Shown here one piece after another: positions 24,439 to 34,022 of a stretch of DNA of 64,000 nt. The notes under the pieces are model-generated. The model searched no databases. It saw only the letters and a list, made by a program, of their open reading frames with translations, and had not been told where the DNA came from. Within the stretch, counting starts at the first letter, position 1, and every line of letters begins with the position of its first letter. This DNA comes from Haloferula sp. BvORR071. Lineage in GTDB: Bacteria > Verrucomicrobiota > Verrucomicrobiia > Verrucomicrobiales > Akkermansiaceae. Location of the stretch: contig NZ_BATP01000058.1 in the NCBI RefSeq assembly GCF_000739615.1, positions 62,001 through 126,000 on the forward strand. The letters are read 5' to 3'. The position numbers and the translations under genes are program-made.

Positions 24439-25857
24439 GATCTCCGCCGCCTTGGCCACCCGCAAGAGGGTCGACTCGCCCATGTGGGGCGCCAGGATTT
24501 GGAGCCCGACCGGCAGATTCGTGCCCTCCCCGGAGGGGACGCTGCCCGCCGGCACGGAGATGGCGCAGAGCCCGGCCAGGTTCGGCCCGAGGGTGAAAAT
24601 GTCGGAGAGATACTCGTGCAGCGGATCGTCGGCATTCTCGCCGATCTTCCGCGCCGGGGCGGGTGCCACGGGGGTCAGGATCGCATCCACCTGCCCGAAA
24701 GCCGTTTCGAAGTCCCGGCGGATCAGGGTCCGGACCTTCTGCGCGCGGGCGTAGTAGGCATCGTAGTAGCCGGAGGAGAGCACGTAGGTGCCCAGGATGA
24801 TCCGGCGCTTCACTTCCGGCCCGAAGCCTTCCTCGCGCGAGCGCTGGTAGAGGTCCGCCAAGTCCTTCGGCGCATCCGCGCGCTTGCCGTAGCGGATGCC
24901 ATCGAAGCGCGACAGGTTCGAAGACGCCTCGGCCGGGGCGATGATGTAATAGGTCGCCACCGCGTGCTCGGTGTGGGGCAGGGAAATGTCCACCAGCTCC
25001 GCACCCGCAGCCTGCAGGCGCTTGGTCGCGGCCTCCACCTGCTCGCGGACGGCGGGGTCGATGCCCTCGCCGAAGTATTCGCGGGGGATGCCCAGGCGCA
25101 TTCCCGCCACGCCCTTGTTGAGGTCCGCAAGATAGTCCGGCACCGGCAGGTTCAGGCAGGTCGAGTCACGACGGTCCGGCCCGGCGATCGCTTGCAGCAG
25201 CAGCGCCGCATCATCGACCGACTTCGTGAGCGGTCCGATCTGGTCCAGCGAGGACGCGAAGGCCACCAGTCCGTAGCGCGAGACCCGGCCGTAGGACGGC
25301 TTCAGACCCACCACACCGCAATGTGAAGCCGGTTGGCGGATCGAGCCGCCGGTGTCCGAGCCGAGCGCGGCAATCGCCAGATCCGCCGCCACCGCCGCCG
25401 CCGAGCCACCGGAGGAGCCACCCGGGATCCGGGACAGGTCGTGCGGGTTGCGGGTCAGCTTCAGCGCGGAATTCTCGGTCGCCGAGCCCATCGCGAACTC
25501 ATCCAGATTCGTCCGCCCGAAAAGCACCGCCCCAGAGGCCTTCAGCAGCTCCGTGACCGTCGCGTCGTAAGGGGCGGTGTAGCCGCTGGCCAAGAAGCGC
25601 GAACCGCAGGTGCAGGGATGGCCGATGACGTTGATGTTGTCCTTGATCGCGATCGGGATGCCGCCGAGCGGTTTCGACAGGTCGGCCTGTGCCGCCATAG
25701 TGCGCGCTGCCTCAAGGTCTTGCGAAAGGTAGGAGCCGATCTCGCCGTCCTTCGCGGCAATCGCGGCCGCGAGGTCCTCGACGATATCGACGGCGCTGAT
25801 CTCGCCGGCTTGCAGACGCTGGCGCAGCGCGGAAATGGTGGATGTGGACAGGGACAT
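24430..25857 (-). CDS. gatA: Asp-tRNA(Asn)/Glu-tRNA(Gln) amidotransferase subunit A
   Basis: 475 residues from ATG 25855-25857 (a TTG five codons earlier is possible). Amidase-signature enzyme that releases ammonia from glutamine and feeds it to GatB. The catalytic Ser-cisSer-Lys triad is visible: IKDNINV (Lys), GGSSGGSAAAVAADLA (cis-Ser) and GSDTGGSIRQPA (nucleophile Ser). It follows gatC by 47 bp on the same strand; gatB is not in the window, which is common when gatB is unlinked. A short AAATCTCAAATCTCAGATTTC-like AT-rich spacer separates the two genes. Confidence 0.95.
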   Translation of the reverse strand: MSLSTSTISALRQRLQAGEISAVDIVEDLAAAIAAKDGEIGSYLSQDLEAARTMAAQADLSKPLGGIPIAIKDNINVIGHPCTCGSRFLASGYTAPYDATVTELLKASGAVLFGRTNLDEFAMGSATENSALKLTRNPHDLSRIPGGSSGGSAAAVAADLAIAALGSDTGGSIRQPASHCGVVGLKPSYGRVSRYGLVAFASSLDQIGPLTKSVDDAALLLQAIAGPDRRDSTCLNLPVPDYLADLNKGVAGMRLGIPREYFGEGIDPAVREQVEAATKRLQAAGAELVDISLPHTEHAVATYYIIAPAEASSNLSRFDGIRYGKRADAPKDLADLYQRSREEGFGPEVKRRIILGTYVLSSGYYDAYYARAQKVRTLIRRDFETAFGQVDAILTPVAPAPARKIGENADDPLHEYLSDIFTLGPNLAGLCAISVPAGSVPSGEGTNLPVGLQILAPHMGESTLLRVAKAAEIAR

Positions 25858-25904
25858 CGGGGAAAATCTCAAATCTCAGATTTCAAATTTCAGATCGCTG
25901 GGCC

Positions 25905-26198
25905 TCAGGCATCCGCGATCACTTTAGGCACCCGGATCTGCTCTTGGGCCCGGTCGGGGGCATTCGCCAGCACCGCCTCCTGCGGCAGGCTCGGGCGCGG
26001 CTCGTCCTCCCGCATCACGTCATACACCGGGGCGGGGTAGGAAGTCGGCTCGATGCCCGTGACATCAAGGGCTGCCAGCGATTCCGCGTGGCCCAGGATG
26101 GCATCGAGCTGGCGCTGGAAAACCTCGCATTCCTCGGCGCTGAGTTCCAGCCGGGCCAAGGCCGCGACGTAGCTGACGTTGATGTGTTCGGTGGCCAT
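25905..26198 (-). CDS. gatC: Asp-tRNA(Asn)/Glu-tRNA(Gln) amidotransferase subunit C
   Basis: 97 residues from ATG 26196-26198; longer in-frame starts to 26393 would add sequence that overlaps the divergent gene and is not GatC-like. Family features: HINVSYVAALARLELSAEE, LDAILGHAESLAALDVTGIEPT and the Asp/Arg/Pro-rich tail DVMREDEPRPSLPQEAVLANAPD, which wraps around GatA and stabilises the complex. It leads a gatC-gatA operon. Confidence 0.93.
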   Translation of the reverse strand: MATEHINVSYVAALARLELSAEECEVFQRQLDAILGHAESLAALDVTGIEPTSYPAPVYDVMREDEPRPSLPQEAVLANAPDRAQEQIRVPKVIADA

Positions 26199-26322
26199 CG
26201 GCGGCGGATTGGAGAGGAAAGCCCCGGCCGGGGCAAGGATTGCGAGCAGCCCGGCGCGACATCCCCGCTTGAGGCCATTCGAGGGACTTGTCAGCGCCGC
26301 ATGGCGGGCTAGGGTTTCCGGC

Positions 26323-27396
26323 ATGCGTTTTTCAATCCTCCTCGCCACGGCATTCGCCGCCATCACGCTGCACGCCTGGGCAGGCACGCCCAAGCAGGCT
26401 GCGGGGATCCGCGAGGCCTATGACCGCGACTTCCAGCTCTGGGTGCTGAAGTTGAAGGTCGCCCAGACTTCCGAGGAGCGGTCGAAGGTGGCCGCAGCCC
26501 GCCCGGATGTGGGACCGCCCGCGCGTGAAATGTGGGCGGCGATCCAGACGAACCTCGCGGAGGACTGGACTTTGGATTCCGCCGCTTGGCTGCTGCGGGT
26601 GACCGCCGGCCAGCAGGTGAAGGACGCGAATGGCAAGCCACTGGTCAGCACCGTTTTCCCGGAGATCCGCAAGGCGATCGAGGCCCGCCACCTCGGCAGC
26701 AAAAACCTGACCGCCTTCTGCATGGCGGCGGTCGCCGCAGACGATCCAAACGCGCTGCCGCTGCTGGAAAAGATCGAGCGCGATAGCCCGGATAAGAAGA
26801 CCCAGGGCGTGGCTGCGCTCGGTGCCGCGATGCTCCTGAAGAATCTCAGCGACGAGCCGGAAGTCATGCGCCGCCGCCTGACCCTGCTGCGCAAGTCGAT
26901 CATCGAGAGCAGCGAGATCGAGATCAACGGCGTGAGCGTCGCCAAGATGGCGGAGGACGAACTCTACATCATTCAATTCCTCAGCAAGGGCCGCGTCGCG
27001 CCGGACCTCGAAGGCGTCGGCTCCAGCGGCCAGCCGATGAAGCTCTCCGAATACAGCGGTAAGGTGGTGGTGCTGCTGTTCTGGCGCTTCGAGGAAGACA
27101 CCAATGGCCAATTGGTCGAAATGGTGCGTCTGATGAAGGAGCGCTTTGCCGGCAAGCCCTTCGAAGTCGTCGGCGTGAACCGTGATGCCCAGGCCCAGCT
27201 CGCCGATTTGCAGTCCACCCGCGGGATCAAGTGGCCGAACTTCTCCGACCCGGACAACAAGCTGGGTGCGCAGTACCGCGTGGCCTCATGGCCGCTCGCC
27301 TACGTGATCGATGGCAGCCGCAAGATTGCTTACGTCGGTGGAGTCAGTTCCTTCGTCGAGCTCACGGCCGCGGCGCTGCTAGAGGATAAGAAGTAG
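26323..27396 (+). CDS. secreted TlpA/AhpC-like thioredoxin-fold protein, no CxxC
   Basis: 357 residues from ATG 26323, which opens a signal peptide (RFSILLATAFAAITLHAWA). A ~200-residue helical region precedes a thioredoxin fold (~225-350) with APDLEGVGSSGQPMKLSEYSGKVVVLLFWRFEEDTNGQLVEMVRLMKERF. At the position of the redox CxxC the sequence reads RFEED, so it cannot act as a thiol oxidoreductase; the cis-Pro segment (SWPLAYVID) is kept. Probable non-catalytic periplasmic binding or structural role. Divergent from gatC. Confidence 0.75.
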   Translation: MRFSILLATAFAAITLHAWAGTPKQAAGIREAYDRDFQLWVLKLKVAQTSEERSKVAAARPDVGPPAREMWAAIQTNLAEDWTLDSAAWLLRVTAGQQVKDANGKPLVSTVFPEIRKAIEARHLGSKNLTAFCMAAVAADDPNALPLLEKIERDSPDKKTQGVAALGAAMLLKNLSDEPEVMRRRLTLLRKSIIESSEIEINGVSVAKMAEDELYIIQFLSKGRVAPDLEGVGSSGQPMKLSEYSGKVVVLLFWRFEEDTNGQLVEMVRLMKERFAGKPFEVVGVNRDAQAQLADLQSTRGIKWPNFSDPDNKLGAQYRVASWPLAYVIDGSRKIAYVGGVSSFVELTAAALLEDKK

Positions 27397-27478
27397 CCCG
27401 ATAAGGAGCAGCGACCTTACTGTCGCTGGCGCTGGTCGAGCGAAGCAGCTCTTGGGGACCGCTCGGGGGACACTTCGC

Positions 27479-28135
27479 CTACTTTCCTTCCTCGGTAACC
27501 TCTCCAGTCGGGAGGCTCTTGCCAATGACGACCAACACGCTCCGCCCCGAGGGATAGCGCACCACCGCACAAGTACCGGCGGCAAGTTGCATGGCCATCT
27601 TGGTCGTCGTCCCGCCATCTTCCGAAGACTCGATCCGGAGTTCCGGAAAGCCCTCCCCGGCGTTCTCCAAGCGGGCGCTGATATCGATCTTCTCTCCCTT
27701 CCAAGCGATGCCCTCCGCCCCACTCCCGACTTTCCCCTGAATCGTCGCACCTTGCCGGAGCGCCTTCTCAAGAAGCTGGCAGGCAATCGTCTTGGACATC
27801 ATGCCTCGCACTAGAGGCACTCCTAGCTCGGCGGCTGACTCGCCGGGCACGACAACGACATCCGCCACGAAGTCGGCGGGAATCGGCAGGATCCCCAGTT
27901 CGCCGGCGCGCAACTCCAGCATGGACTTCGCCTTGGCGGCGAAGTCCGTGGGCCGGCGGCTCGCCTTTCCCTCATCACTACCGGCCGCCATGGAATCGCC
28001 GGACTCGGTGGAGGAGGACGACCCCTTGCTTGACGCCCGGCTGCCTGCCGCATTCACGGCGGCCAGTTTCCAAGCCACCGGGACTAGTAGCAGCGCTAAC
28101 AGAAGGCAGATCAGAAGGACCCAGGACCGTTTCAT
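27479..28135 (-). CDS. membrane-anchored hypothetical protein
   Basis: 218 residues from ATG 28133-28135. Residues 4-25 form a signal-anchor (WVLLICLLLALLLVPVAWKLAA), then a Ser/Gly-rich linker and a soluble domain containing KAKSMLELRAGELGILPIPADFVADVVVVPGESAAELGVP and several beta strands. No catalytic motif recognised. Followed on the minus-strand side by an 82-bp gap to the TlpA-like gene end. Confidence 0.6.
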   Translation of the reverse strand: MKRSWVLLICLLLALLLVPVAWKLAAVNAAGSRASSKGSSSSTESGDSMAAGSDEGKASRRPTDFAAKAKSMLELRAGELGILPIPADFVADVVVVPGESAAELGVPLVRGMMSKTIACQLLEKALRQGATIQGKVGSGAEGIAWKGEKIDISARLENAGEGFPELRIESSEDGGTTTKMAMQLAAGTCAVVRYPSGRSVLVVIGKSLPTGEVTEEGK

Positions 28136-28180
28136 CACGACAACCAAGATGCGAGGGCTGGGCCGGAGCCATCAAGATTC

Positions 28181-28234
28181 TTTATCCGTGGTAATCTGTG
28201 TTCATCCGTGGTTCCTCCTGCCTTTGGTGAAAAG
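28181..28234. repeat. dispersed ATCCGTGG repeat, copy A
   Basis: Contains TTATCCGTGG, TTCATCCGTGGTTCCTCC and a GCCTTTGGTGAAAAGTC tail. The same string in the same order is at 35048-35103 and, inverted, at 53341-53396, so it is a dispersed element rather than a promoter. Confidence 0.75.
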
Positions 28235-28301
28235 TCGCTCCGTTTTCTGAAGGCCATCGCCTCTTTGTTCAGACCGCGGGGCATTCGGATTCCCGCGGCG
28301 C

Positions 28302-30575
28302 TCAGCGCGTTTCACCGTCCTCGTCCTGGCAGCCGATGAGCCCGGCGGCCTCGCGTTCCAGCACGCGCGCGATCGACCAGTCGAGCCACATCCCGGTGCC
28401 CTGGCCCCGCGGATAGACGACGTCGCGATCGTAGGGGGCGGCCAGCAGCGCCCGCGCCCGGGCCAGTTCGATATTTGCCTGGGCTGTCTGGCCGAGCTGT
28501 CGCGTGGCCATGGCAGCTATCGCGTGAATCGAGGCAGTGCGCGCTTCGTTTGAATCCGGGTAAGACCAGCACTTCGCGCACCATTCCAGAGCCCCTTGGG
28601 AATCGCCGCTGCGGTAGGCCAGCATCGCGAGCGAGAGGGCGGTGAACGCACTCTGATAGGCATCCATGCTCTGGGGATGGGTGGGTGCGGAAAGGATCAT
28701 GGTCAGCCTTTCCGCGTGTGGCTGCATCCGCGCCAGCAGCGCCTCGTCCGCTGGCATCAGCAGGCAGGCTTTGAGCAGGTGGCCGACGGCGGTCGGGTCC
28801 TCGATTTTCTCGCTGCGGTCGATCACGTCGCTGCGAAAGCGCTGGTAGTCGGCATATCTTCCCGCTTCCACCAAGGTAGGCCCGACGGAGATCAGCATCA
28901 TGCTGGATTGCGACACTGGCGCTGGGTCACGTCGGTTGGCTTGCAGGAACATGGCGTAACAGTCGGCAGCCATGTTCGTGCGCTGGCGAATGGCATTCCA
29001 GTCGCCCAAGGCGAGGAATACGTTCGCCGCCTCCCGCGAGGGATCGATCGATGCCAGCGGCGTTTCGAGCAGCAACTGGTCGGCCTCCTCCATCCTGCCC
29101 TCGGCCAGGCGCATGGCCGCGAGCGAAACGGATTCGCGGGCCTTCGACTGCTGGAGCATGTGGGCCTCGTTGGCGCGGGCTGCTTCCGCGGTTTCACGCA
29201 AGCTCACTTGCACTTGCCGCGCCTCGCGCTCGCGCACGTAGAACCAACTGGAAACTGACAAGCCCGCGACCAAGGCCAGGGTCACGGCCGCGGCCGCCGC
29301 GAATACCAGCTTGTGGCGCCGCAAGAGCTTGCGGAGCAGGTAGACCTTGCCGGGCGGACGGGCTGACACCGGCTCATCATTCAAAAAACGCCGCAGGTCC
29401 GCAGCGAGGCCATTGACGGTATCATAGCGACCCGCCCGTTCCTTGGCCATCGCCTTGGCGACGATGCCATCCAGGTCACCCCGCACCGCAGTGACCAGGG
29501 TGGCGGCAGTGCAGTCCCGCGCCGTCGCCACCTCCGCGAGTTCCTCCGTGCCAAGTCGTGACAGCACCAGCGAGGGGGCGGGAGGCTCTTCCTCCCGCAG
29601 GATTCGCAGCATCTCGAACAGGCCTGCCCGGCTCAGCCGCTTGCCATCGAAGGGCGTCCGGCCGGTGAGCAATTCATGAAGCAAGACGCCGAGGCTATAC
29701 ACGTCGCCGCGGGTATCCGGGTCCTGCCCGCCTTCCGCTTGTTCCGGGCTCATGTAGGCCGGGGTGCCGATGAGTTGGCCGTGGGTGGTGGCGTAGGTTT
29801 CGTCGCTCAGCCTGGCTTCCACCGCGCGCGAAATCCCGAAATCGATCACCTTTGGCAGCGCCGCTCCGTCTTGGTCCGAGACCAGCACGTTCGAAGGCTT
29901 GATGTCACGGTGGATGATGCCCTTCTGGTGCGCATGCTGGATCGCTTGGCAGACTTGGATGAACAGCTCCAAACGCTGCCGCAGCCCCAGGCGCTTCGTG
30001 TCACAGTGGCTGGTGATCCTATCCCCGAACACCATCTCCATCACGAAATAAGGCCGGCCGCTGTCCGTCGCACCGGCATCGAAAACCCGTGCGATTCCCG
30101 GATGATCCATCAGCGCCAGCGTCTGCCGCTCCGCTTCGAAGCGGGCCATCACGCCGGCACTGTCCAGCCCGGAGCGGATCACCTTCAGGGCCACCCGCCG
30201 TTGTACCGGTTCGAGCTGTTCCGCCATGTACACCACCCCGCAACCGCCTTCGCCGATCCGCTCTAACAGAAGATAGCGGCCGACCCGCGAACCCGGGGCA
30301 TCCTCGACCGGATCAAGCTGGCAAGACAAGGCACCGCTCTCCATCTCCTCCGCCACCTCGAAGCTTACCGCGGCACGCTCGATCGCGGCGTTGCGGAAAA
30401 AGGCCTCGGCGAATTCCTGCTCCTCCAGCCACTCCGTGACGCGGGTCACACGTGCGGCATCAGCGCTCACGCCGCAGGCCATGGCCAGGAAAACCTGGCG
30501 GGCCTCCGCATCGTCAATGGCCGACGCGGCCTCGAACAGGGCCTTGTCGATCTTTCTGGAGGCGTCGCCGTTCAT
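28302..30575 (-). CDS. membrane Ser/Thr protein kinase (PknB-like)
   Basis: 757 residues from ATG 30573-30575, which overlaps the sigma-factor stop (ATGA). An N-terminal helical region (~1-95) precedes a kinase domain (~100-400): glycine loop IGEGGCGVVY, Lys131, HRDIKPSN (222-229), DFG (245-247) and GTPAYMSPEQ. A membrane helix at ~424-446 follows, then a coiled coil and an extracytoplasmic TPR-like helical region to the end. All catalytic residues are intact. The coupling to an ECF sigma factor of the planctomycete/Verrucomicrobia type suggests the kinase controls that sigma factor, perhaps by phosphorylation, as inferred for similar pairs. Confidence 0.9.
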   Translation of the reverse strand: MNGDASRKIDKALFEAASAIDDAEARQVFLAMACGVSADAARVTRVTEWLEEQEFAEAFFRNAAIERAAVSFEVAEEMESGALSCQLDPVEDAPGSRVGRYLLLERIGEGGCGVVYMAEQLEPVQRRVALKVIRSGLDSAGVMARFEAERQTLALMDHPGIARVFDAGATDSGRPYFVMEMVFGDRITSHCDTKRLGLRQRLELFIQVCQAIQHAHQKGIIHRDIKPSNVLVSDQDGAALPKVIDFGISRAVEARLSDETYATTHGQLIGTPAYMSPEQAEGGQDPDTRGDVYSLGVLLHELLTGRTPFDGKRLSRAGLFEMLRILREEEPPAPSLVLSRLGTEELAEVATARDCTAATLVTAVRGDLDGIVAKAMAKERAGRYDTVNGLAADLRRFLNDEPVSARPPGKVYLLRKLLRRHKLVFAAAAAVTLALVAGLSVSSWFYVREREARQVQVSLRETAEAARANEAHMLQQSKARESVSLAAMRLAEGRMEEADQLLLETPLASIDPSREAANVFLALGDWNAIRQRTNMAADCYAMFLQANRRDPAPVSQSSMMLISVGPTLVEAGRYADYQRFRSDVIDRSEKIEDPTAVGHLLKACLLMPADEALLARMQPHAERLTMILSAPTHPQSMDAYQSAFTALSLAMLAYRSGDSQGALEWCAKCWSYPDSNEARTASIHAIAAMATRQLGQTAQANIELARARALLAAPYDRDVVYPRGQGTGMWLDWSIARVLEREAAGLIGCQDEDGETR

Positions 30576-31177
30576 GGTTCCCGCATCGGCAGCGTCGGAG
30601 TGGCGTTCCTCTTCAGGGGCGCGGCTGGTCCGGCCAGCTCGCGCATGATTCGCATCAGGCAAACCTTGGCAAAGGCCCAGCGGCCCTCGACCGTGAATTC
30701 GCTGATGCCGAGCGTGAGGGCGGCATCCTTGTTGGAAAGCCCGCAGAAAAACTTGAGCATCACGATCTCCGCGCTCTCAGGATCATCGCCTTCGAGCCGC
30801 TTCAGGCCCTCGTCCATCAGCAGCAGGTGCTCGCCCGGCTCCACCGCCGCGGGATCGAGGTGCGCAAGATCCTCACGCAAGCAGCCGCCGGCTCCTTCGG
30901 GCGATGACTTCCGGCGGGCGTGGTCGACCAGAATGCGGCGCATCGCCACCGCTGCGCTGCGATAAAATTGGCCGCGGGATTCCCACTTCTGCCCGCTACG
31001 GTTGAGCCGCAGCCACGCCTCGCGAACCAAGTCAGTCGGCTCCAGGGTCTGCCCGGCGGCCTTGTCGGCCATCTTCGCCGCTGCCATCGCGCGCAGCTCC
31101 TCATGGACCAGCTGCAGGAGCTGCTCGGAGGGCGGCTCTCCGCTGGACTCGGGAGCCTGCGGGCTTGGGTTGGGCAT
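30572..31177 (-). CDS. ECF-family RNA polymerase sigma factor
   Basis: 201 residues. Region 2 contains LEPTDLVREAWLRL and QFYRSAAVAMRRILVDHARRK; region 4 has SAEIVMLKFFCGLSNKDAALTLGISEFTVEGRWAFAKVCLMRIM with a helix-turn-helix. This combination is that of the PVC/acidobacterial ECF group often linked to Ser/Thr kinases (TIGR02999-type). No anti-sigma factor is adjacent; the overlapping kinase gene probably fills the sensory role. Confidence 0.9.
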   Translation of the reverse strand: MPNPSPQAPESSGEPPSEQLLQLVHEELRAMAAAKMADKAAGQTLEPTDLVREAWLRLNRSGQKWESRGQFYRSAAVAMRRILVDHARRKSSPEGAGGCLREDLAHLDPAAVEPGEHLLLMDEGLKRLEGDDPESAEIVMLKFFCGLSNKDAALTLGISEFTVEGRWAFAKVCLMRIMRELAGPAAPLKRNATPTLPMREP

Positions 31178-31249
31178 GCCCGAAAAATAGCGGAGATCCG
31201 GCGTTCGGCCAGCCTTTGACCCGGCATAAAATGGGCGGGAAAACGCGCT

Positions 31250-31849
31250 TCAGCCCTCCATCAATTCCGCCGCCAGCCAGCGCTCGAAGGCAGCATGATC
31301 GTTCAGGTCGTACTGCCAGGAGCGGAAACCCCAGCGCTTGCCGGTCTCGATGTTCGGGCCCAGGTCGTCGATGTAGCGCGTCTCCTTCGGCTTCAGCCCA
31401 TGCTCGCGGATCGCGTATTCGTAGATCCCATCGTGCGGCTTGAGGCCCTTCGCCTCGTGGGACAGCACCGCGCCGCTGAAGTGTTTGAAGATCGGGTAAT
31501 TCTCGAAGATCCAGGGGCAGTGGATCCCGTTGGTATTCGAAAACAGGATCAAGCGGTGCCCGCCGGCGGCCAGGCTCTCCACCACCCGCCACATCGGCTC
31601 GTTCGGCGTGAAGATATTCCGCCAGGCATGCAGGAAATGCTCCTCCTCGATCTCCGCAGCCAGTTGGCCGATCGCCCAAGGGATATACTCCGCGTTGGAG
31701 ATCGCGCCGCTTTCGAAGTCGTCCTTCTTCTCCAGCAGGGTGGCCAGCCGGGTCTCGACATTGTCGGTCCCCGGCGGCAGCAGAGCCGCGAGCGAGCGCT
31801 CGAAATGGAAATCCAGGAGGACCTTGCCGATATCGAAGAGGAAAGTCAT
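31250..31849 (-). CDS. HAD-superfamily phosphatase, YihX-like
   Basis: 199 residues from ATG 31847-31849. HAD motifs: I, MTFLFDIGKVLLDF (nucleophile Asp); II, LILFSNTN; III, Lys of GLKPHDGIYEY; IV, TRYIDDLGPNIETGKRWG. The cap is a small helical bundle (~18-80). The layout matches E. coli YihX, an alpha-D-glucose-1-phosphate phosphatase, but substrate specificity of HAD enzymes cannot be read from sequence. The acid/base residue two after the nucleophile is Gly rather than Asp, as in several YihX-type proteins with the FDxGNV form. Confidence 0.8.
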   Translation of the reverse strand: MTFLFDIGKVLLDFHFERSLAALLPPGTDNVETRLATLLEKKDDFESGAISNAEYIPWAIGQLAAEIEEEHFLHAWRNIFTPNEPMWRVVESLAAGGHRLILFSNTNGIHCPWIFENYPIFKHFSGAVLSHEAKGLKPHDGIYEYAIREHGLKPKETRYIDDLGPNIETGKRWGFRSWQYDLNDHAAFERWLAAELMEG

Positions 31850-31991
31850 GCGAGGCGGCAGACTGGGGCAGGGCAGACGGGCTTCCAAGCGCCAATCCGG
31901 CCCGGGTCAGATGGCAAAATGCGGAAATGCTGCCACCCGGGCATTAGCGCTCGATTGACTCTCTATCAAATGCTTGTTCATTTGGCTCCCG

Positions 31992-33932
31992 ATGCCCAGC
32001 CAGCCCTCTCCCCAGTTGCCGGACGAGACGATCTCGGCGTGGCTGCGCGCCCGCCGCGGGCATTTCGACGAACTCGTCGCAGGGGTGGAGGACTACGCGA
32101 TCTTTATGATGAGCCGCGAGGGCATCATTCTCGATTGGAACCGCGGCGCGGAACGGCTCAAGGGCTACACGGCGGACGAGGTAATTGGCCGCCATTTCAC
32201 CCTGTTCTATTCGGATGAGGACCGCGCTTCGAAGTTCCCTGATGAAGAGCTGAGAATTGCTTCAGCGGAGGGGAGCTTCTCGATCGAGGGCTGGCGCTAC
32301 CGCAAGGACGGCTCGCGCTTCTGGGCCTCGGTCACGATCACCGCGATCCGCTCGGAGGGCGGTGAGGTGGAGGGCTTCCTCAAGATCACCCGCGACCTCA
32401 CCGAGCGGAAGGCCGCCGAGGAGAAGCTCCGCCGCAGCGAGGAGCACTTCCGCTTGCTGCTGGAAAATGTGGTGGATTACGCGATCTTCATGCTCGATCC
32501 GGAAGGCCACGTCATGACCTGGAACTCCGGGGCGCGGCGGATCAAGCAGTACGAGGAAGAGGAGATCGTGGGGCGCCACTTCTCCATCTTCTACCCGCCG
32601 GAAGCGATTACGATCGGCCTGCCGGGTGCCCTGTTAGGCAAGGCGCTCAAGGAGGGCCGCGCGGAAGACGAGGGCTGGCGCGTCCGCAAGGATGGCACCC
32701 GCTTCTGGGGCAATGTGGTGATCACCGCGCTCTACGATGGGAGCGGCGAACTCCATGGCTTCACCAAGATCACGCGCGACATGAGCGACCGCCGCCAGGT
32801 GGAGCAACTCCGCGAAACCGGCCGCCGCAAGGATGCCTTCCTCGCCACGCTGGCGCATGAGCTCCGCAATCCACTGGCACCGATGTTGCCCGGCGTGGAG
32901 CTGATCCTGAATGCGCCCGGCGATATCGCCGCGGTAAGCGGCGTGGGCGAAATGCTCAAGCGCCAGGTCGACCAGATGGCCCGCTTGATCGATGACCTCC
33001 TGGATATGTCCCGCATCACCGCGGGCAAGATCAACCTGCGCCGGGCGGTCCTGCCGCTGCGCCAAGTGGTGGACATGGCGGTGGAGGCGGTCACCCCGCT
33101 TGTTGAAGAGCGCCAGCATCGCCTGACGCTCGGGCTTCCGGATGAAGCAGTGATGATCGAAGCCGATCCCAGCCGGATTTCGCAGATTATTTCCAACCTG
33201 CTTTCGAATGCGGCGAAGTACACGCCGCCGGGCGGGGTGATCGAACTCAGCGCCAGTTGCCTCAGCGAGTCGGTCTTGGAGATCAAGGTCCGCGACAATG
33301 GCATCGGGATTCCCAAGGCCTTGCAGCAGTCCGTGTTTGAGCTCTTCGACCAAGGCGCGAGCGGCTCGTCCGAGGGCCTCGGCATTGGCCTCACTCTCGT
33401 GCGCAACCTCGCGGAGATGCACGGTGGCAATGTCAGCGTCGCCAGCGAAGGGGAGGGGAAGGGCTGCGAGTTCACCGTGCGCCTGCCGGTGTTGGCGGGA
33501 AGCGATGCCACCATCGCTTCGGCCCTCGTGTTGGAGCCTTCGGTCCTGCGGAAGCCCGGACCGGCCCGCGTGCTGGTGGCGGACGATGGCCGCAGCGCCG
33601 CCGATATCCTTGCCATGTTCTTCCAAATGGAAGGCATGGAAACGGTGGTCGCCTACGATGGTGCCCAAGCAGTGGAAGCTGCCTCGAAATTCGCCCCGGA
33701 CTTCGCCTTCCTCGACCTTGGCATGCCCAAGCTCGATGGCTATGAAGCCGCCCGCCGCATCCGCCGCATGTACCCGCGTGTCTTCCTCGCCGCGCTCAGC
33801 GGTTGGGGCGCTGCCGACGACCGCCGGCGCTCTGCGGAAGCGGGCTTCGACGTGCACCTGCTCAAGCCCGCCAAGCCGGATGACTTGCGCGAAGTGCTGC
33901 GCGGGCATGAGGCTCCGAGCTTGTCGTCTTGA
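31992..33932 (+). CDS. hybrid histidine kinase with two PAS domains and receiver
   Basis: 646 residues from ATG 31992 (TTG 31974 would add six). Domains in order: PAS1 (~20-135, DYAIFMMSREGIILDWNRGAERLKGYTADEVIG), PAS2 (~155-265, same grammar), HisKA with phospho-acceptor His289 in ATLAHELRNP, HATPase_c with NLLSNAAKYTPPGG and GLGIGLTLVRNLAEMHGG, and a receiver domain (~528-640) with phospho-acceptor Asp575 in FLDLGMPKLDGYEAARRIR. No membrane segment, so it is cytosolic and probably senses a soluble or bound cofactor signal through its PAS domains. No separate response regulator lies nearby. Confidence 0.92.
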   Translation: MPSQPSPQLPDETISAWLRARRGHFDELVAGVEDYAIFMMSREGIILDWNRGAERLKGYTADEVIGRHFTLFYSDEDRASKFPDEELRIASAEGSFSIEGWRYRKDGSRFWASVTITAIRSEGGEVEGFLKITRDLTERKAAEEKLRRSEEHFRLLLENVVDYAIFMLDPEGHVMTWNSGARRIKQYEEEEIVGRHFSIFYPPEAITIGLPGALLGKALKEGRAEDEGWRVRKDGTRFWGNVVITALYDGSGELHGFTKITRDMSDRRQVEQLRETGRRKDAFLATLAHELRNPLAPMLPGVELILNAPGDIAAVSGVGEMLKRQVDQMARLIDDLLDMSRITAGKINLRRAVLPLRQVVDMAVEAVTPLVEERQHRLTLGLPDEAVMIEADPSRISQIISNLLSNAAKYTPPGGVIELSASCLSESVLEIKVRDNGIGIPKALQQSVFELFDQGASGSSEGLGIGLTLVRNLAEMHGGNVSVASEGEGKGCEFTVRLPVLAGSDATIASALVLEPSVLRKPGPARVLVADDGRSAADILAMFFQMEGMETVVAYDGAQAVEAASKFAPDFAFLDLGMPKLDGYEAARRIRRMYPRVFLAALSGWGAADDRRRSAEAGFDVHLLKPAKPDDLREVLRGHEAPSLSS

Positions 33933-34022
33933 GCCAATCGGGACCGCGGCTTTGAAAGCCGCACGAACCACCTCGCGACTTTCCTCCGCATGTGACGAAG
34001 CCGCCACCTCTCCGTCCCCCAC

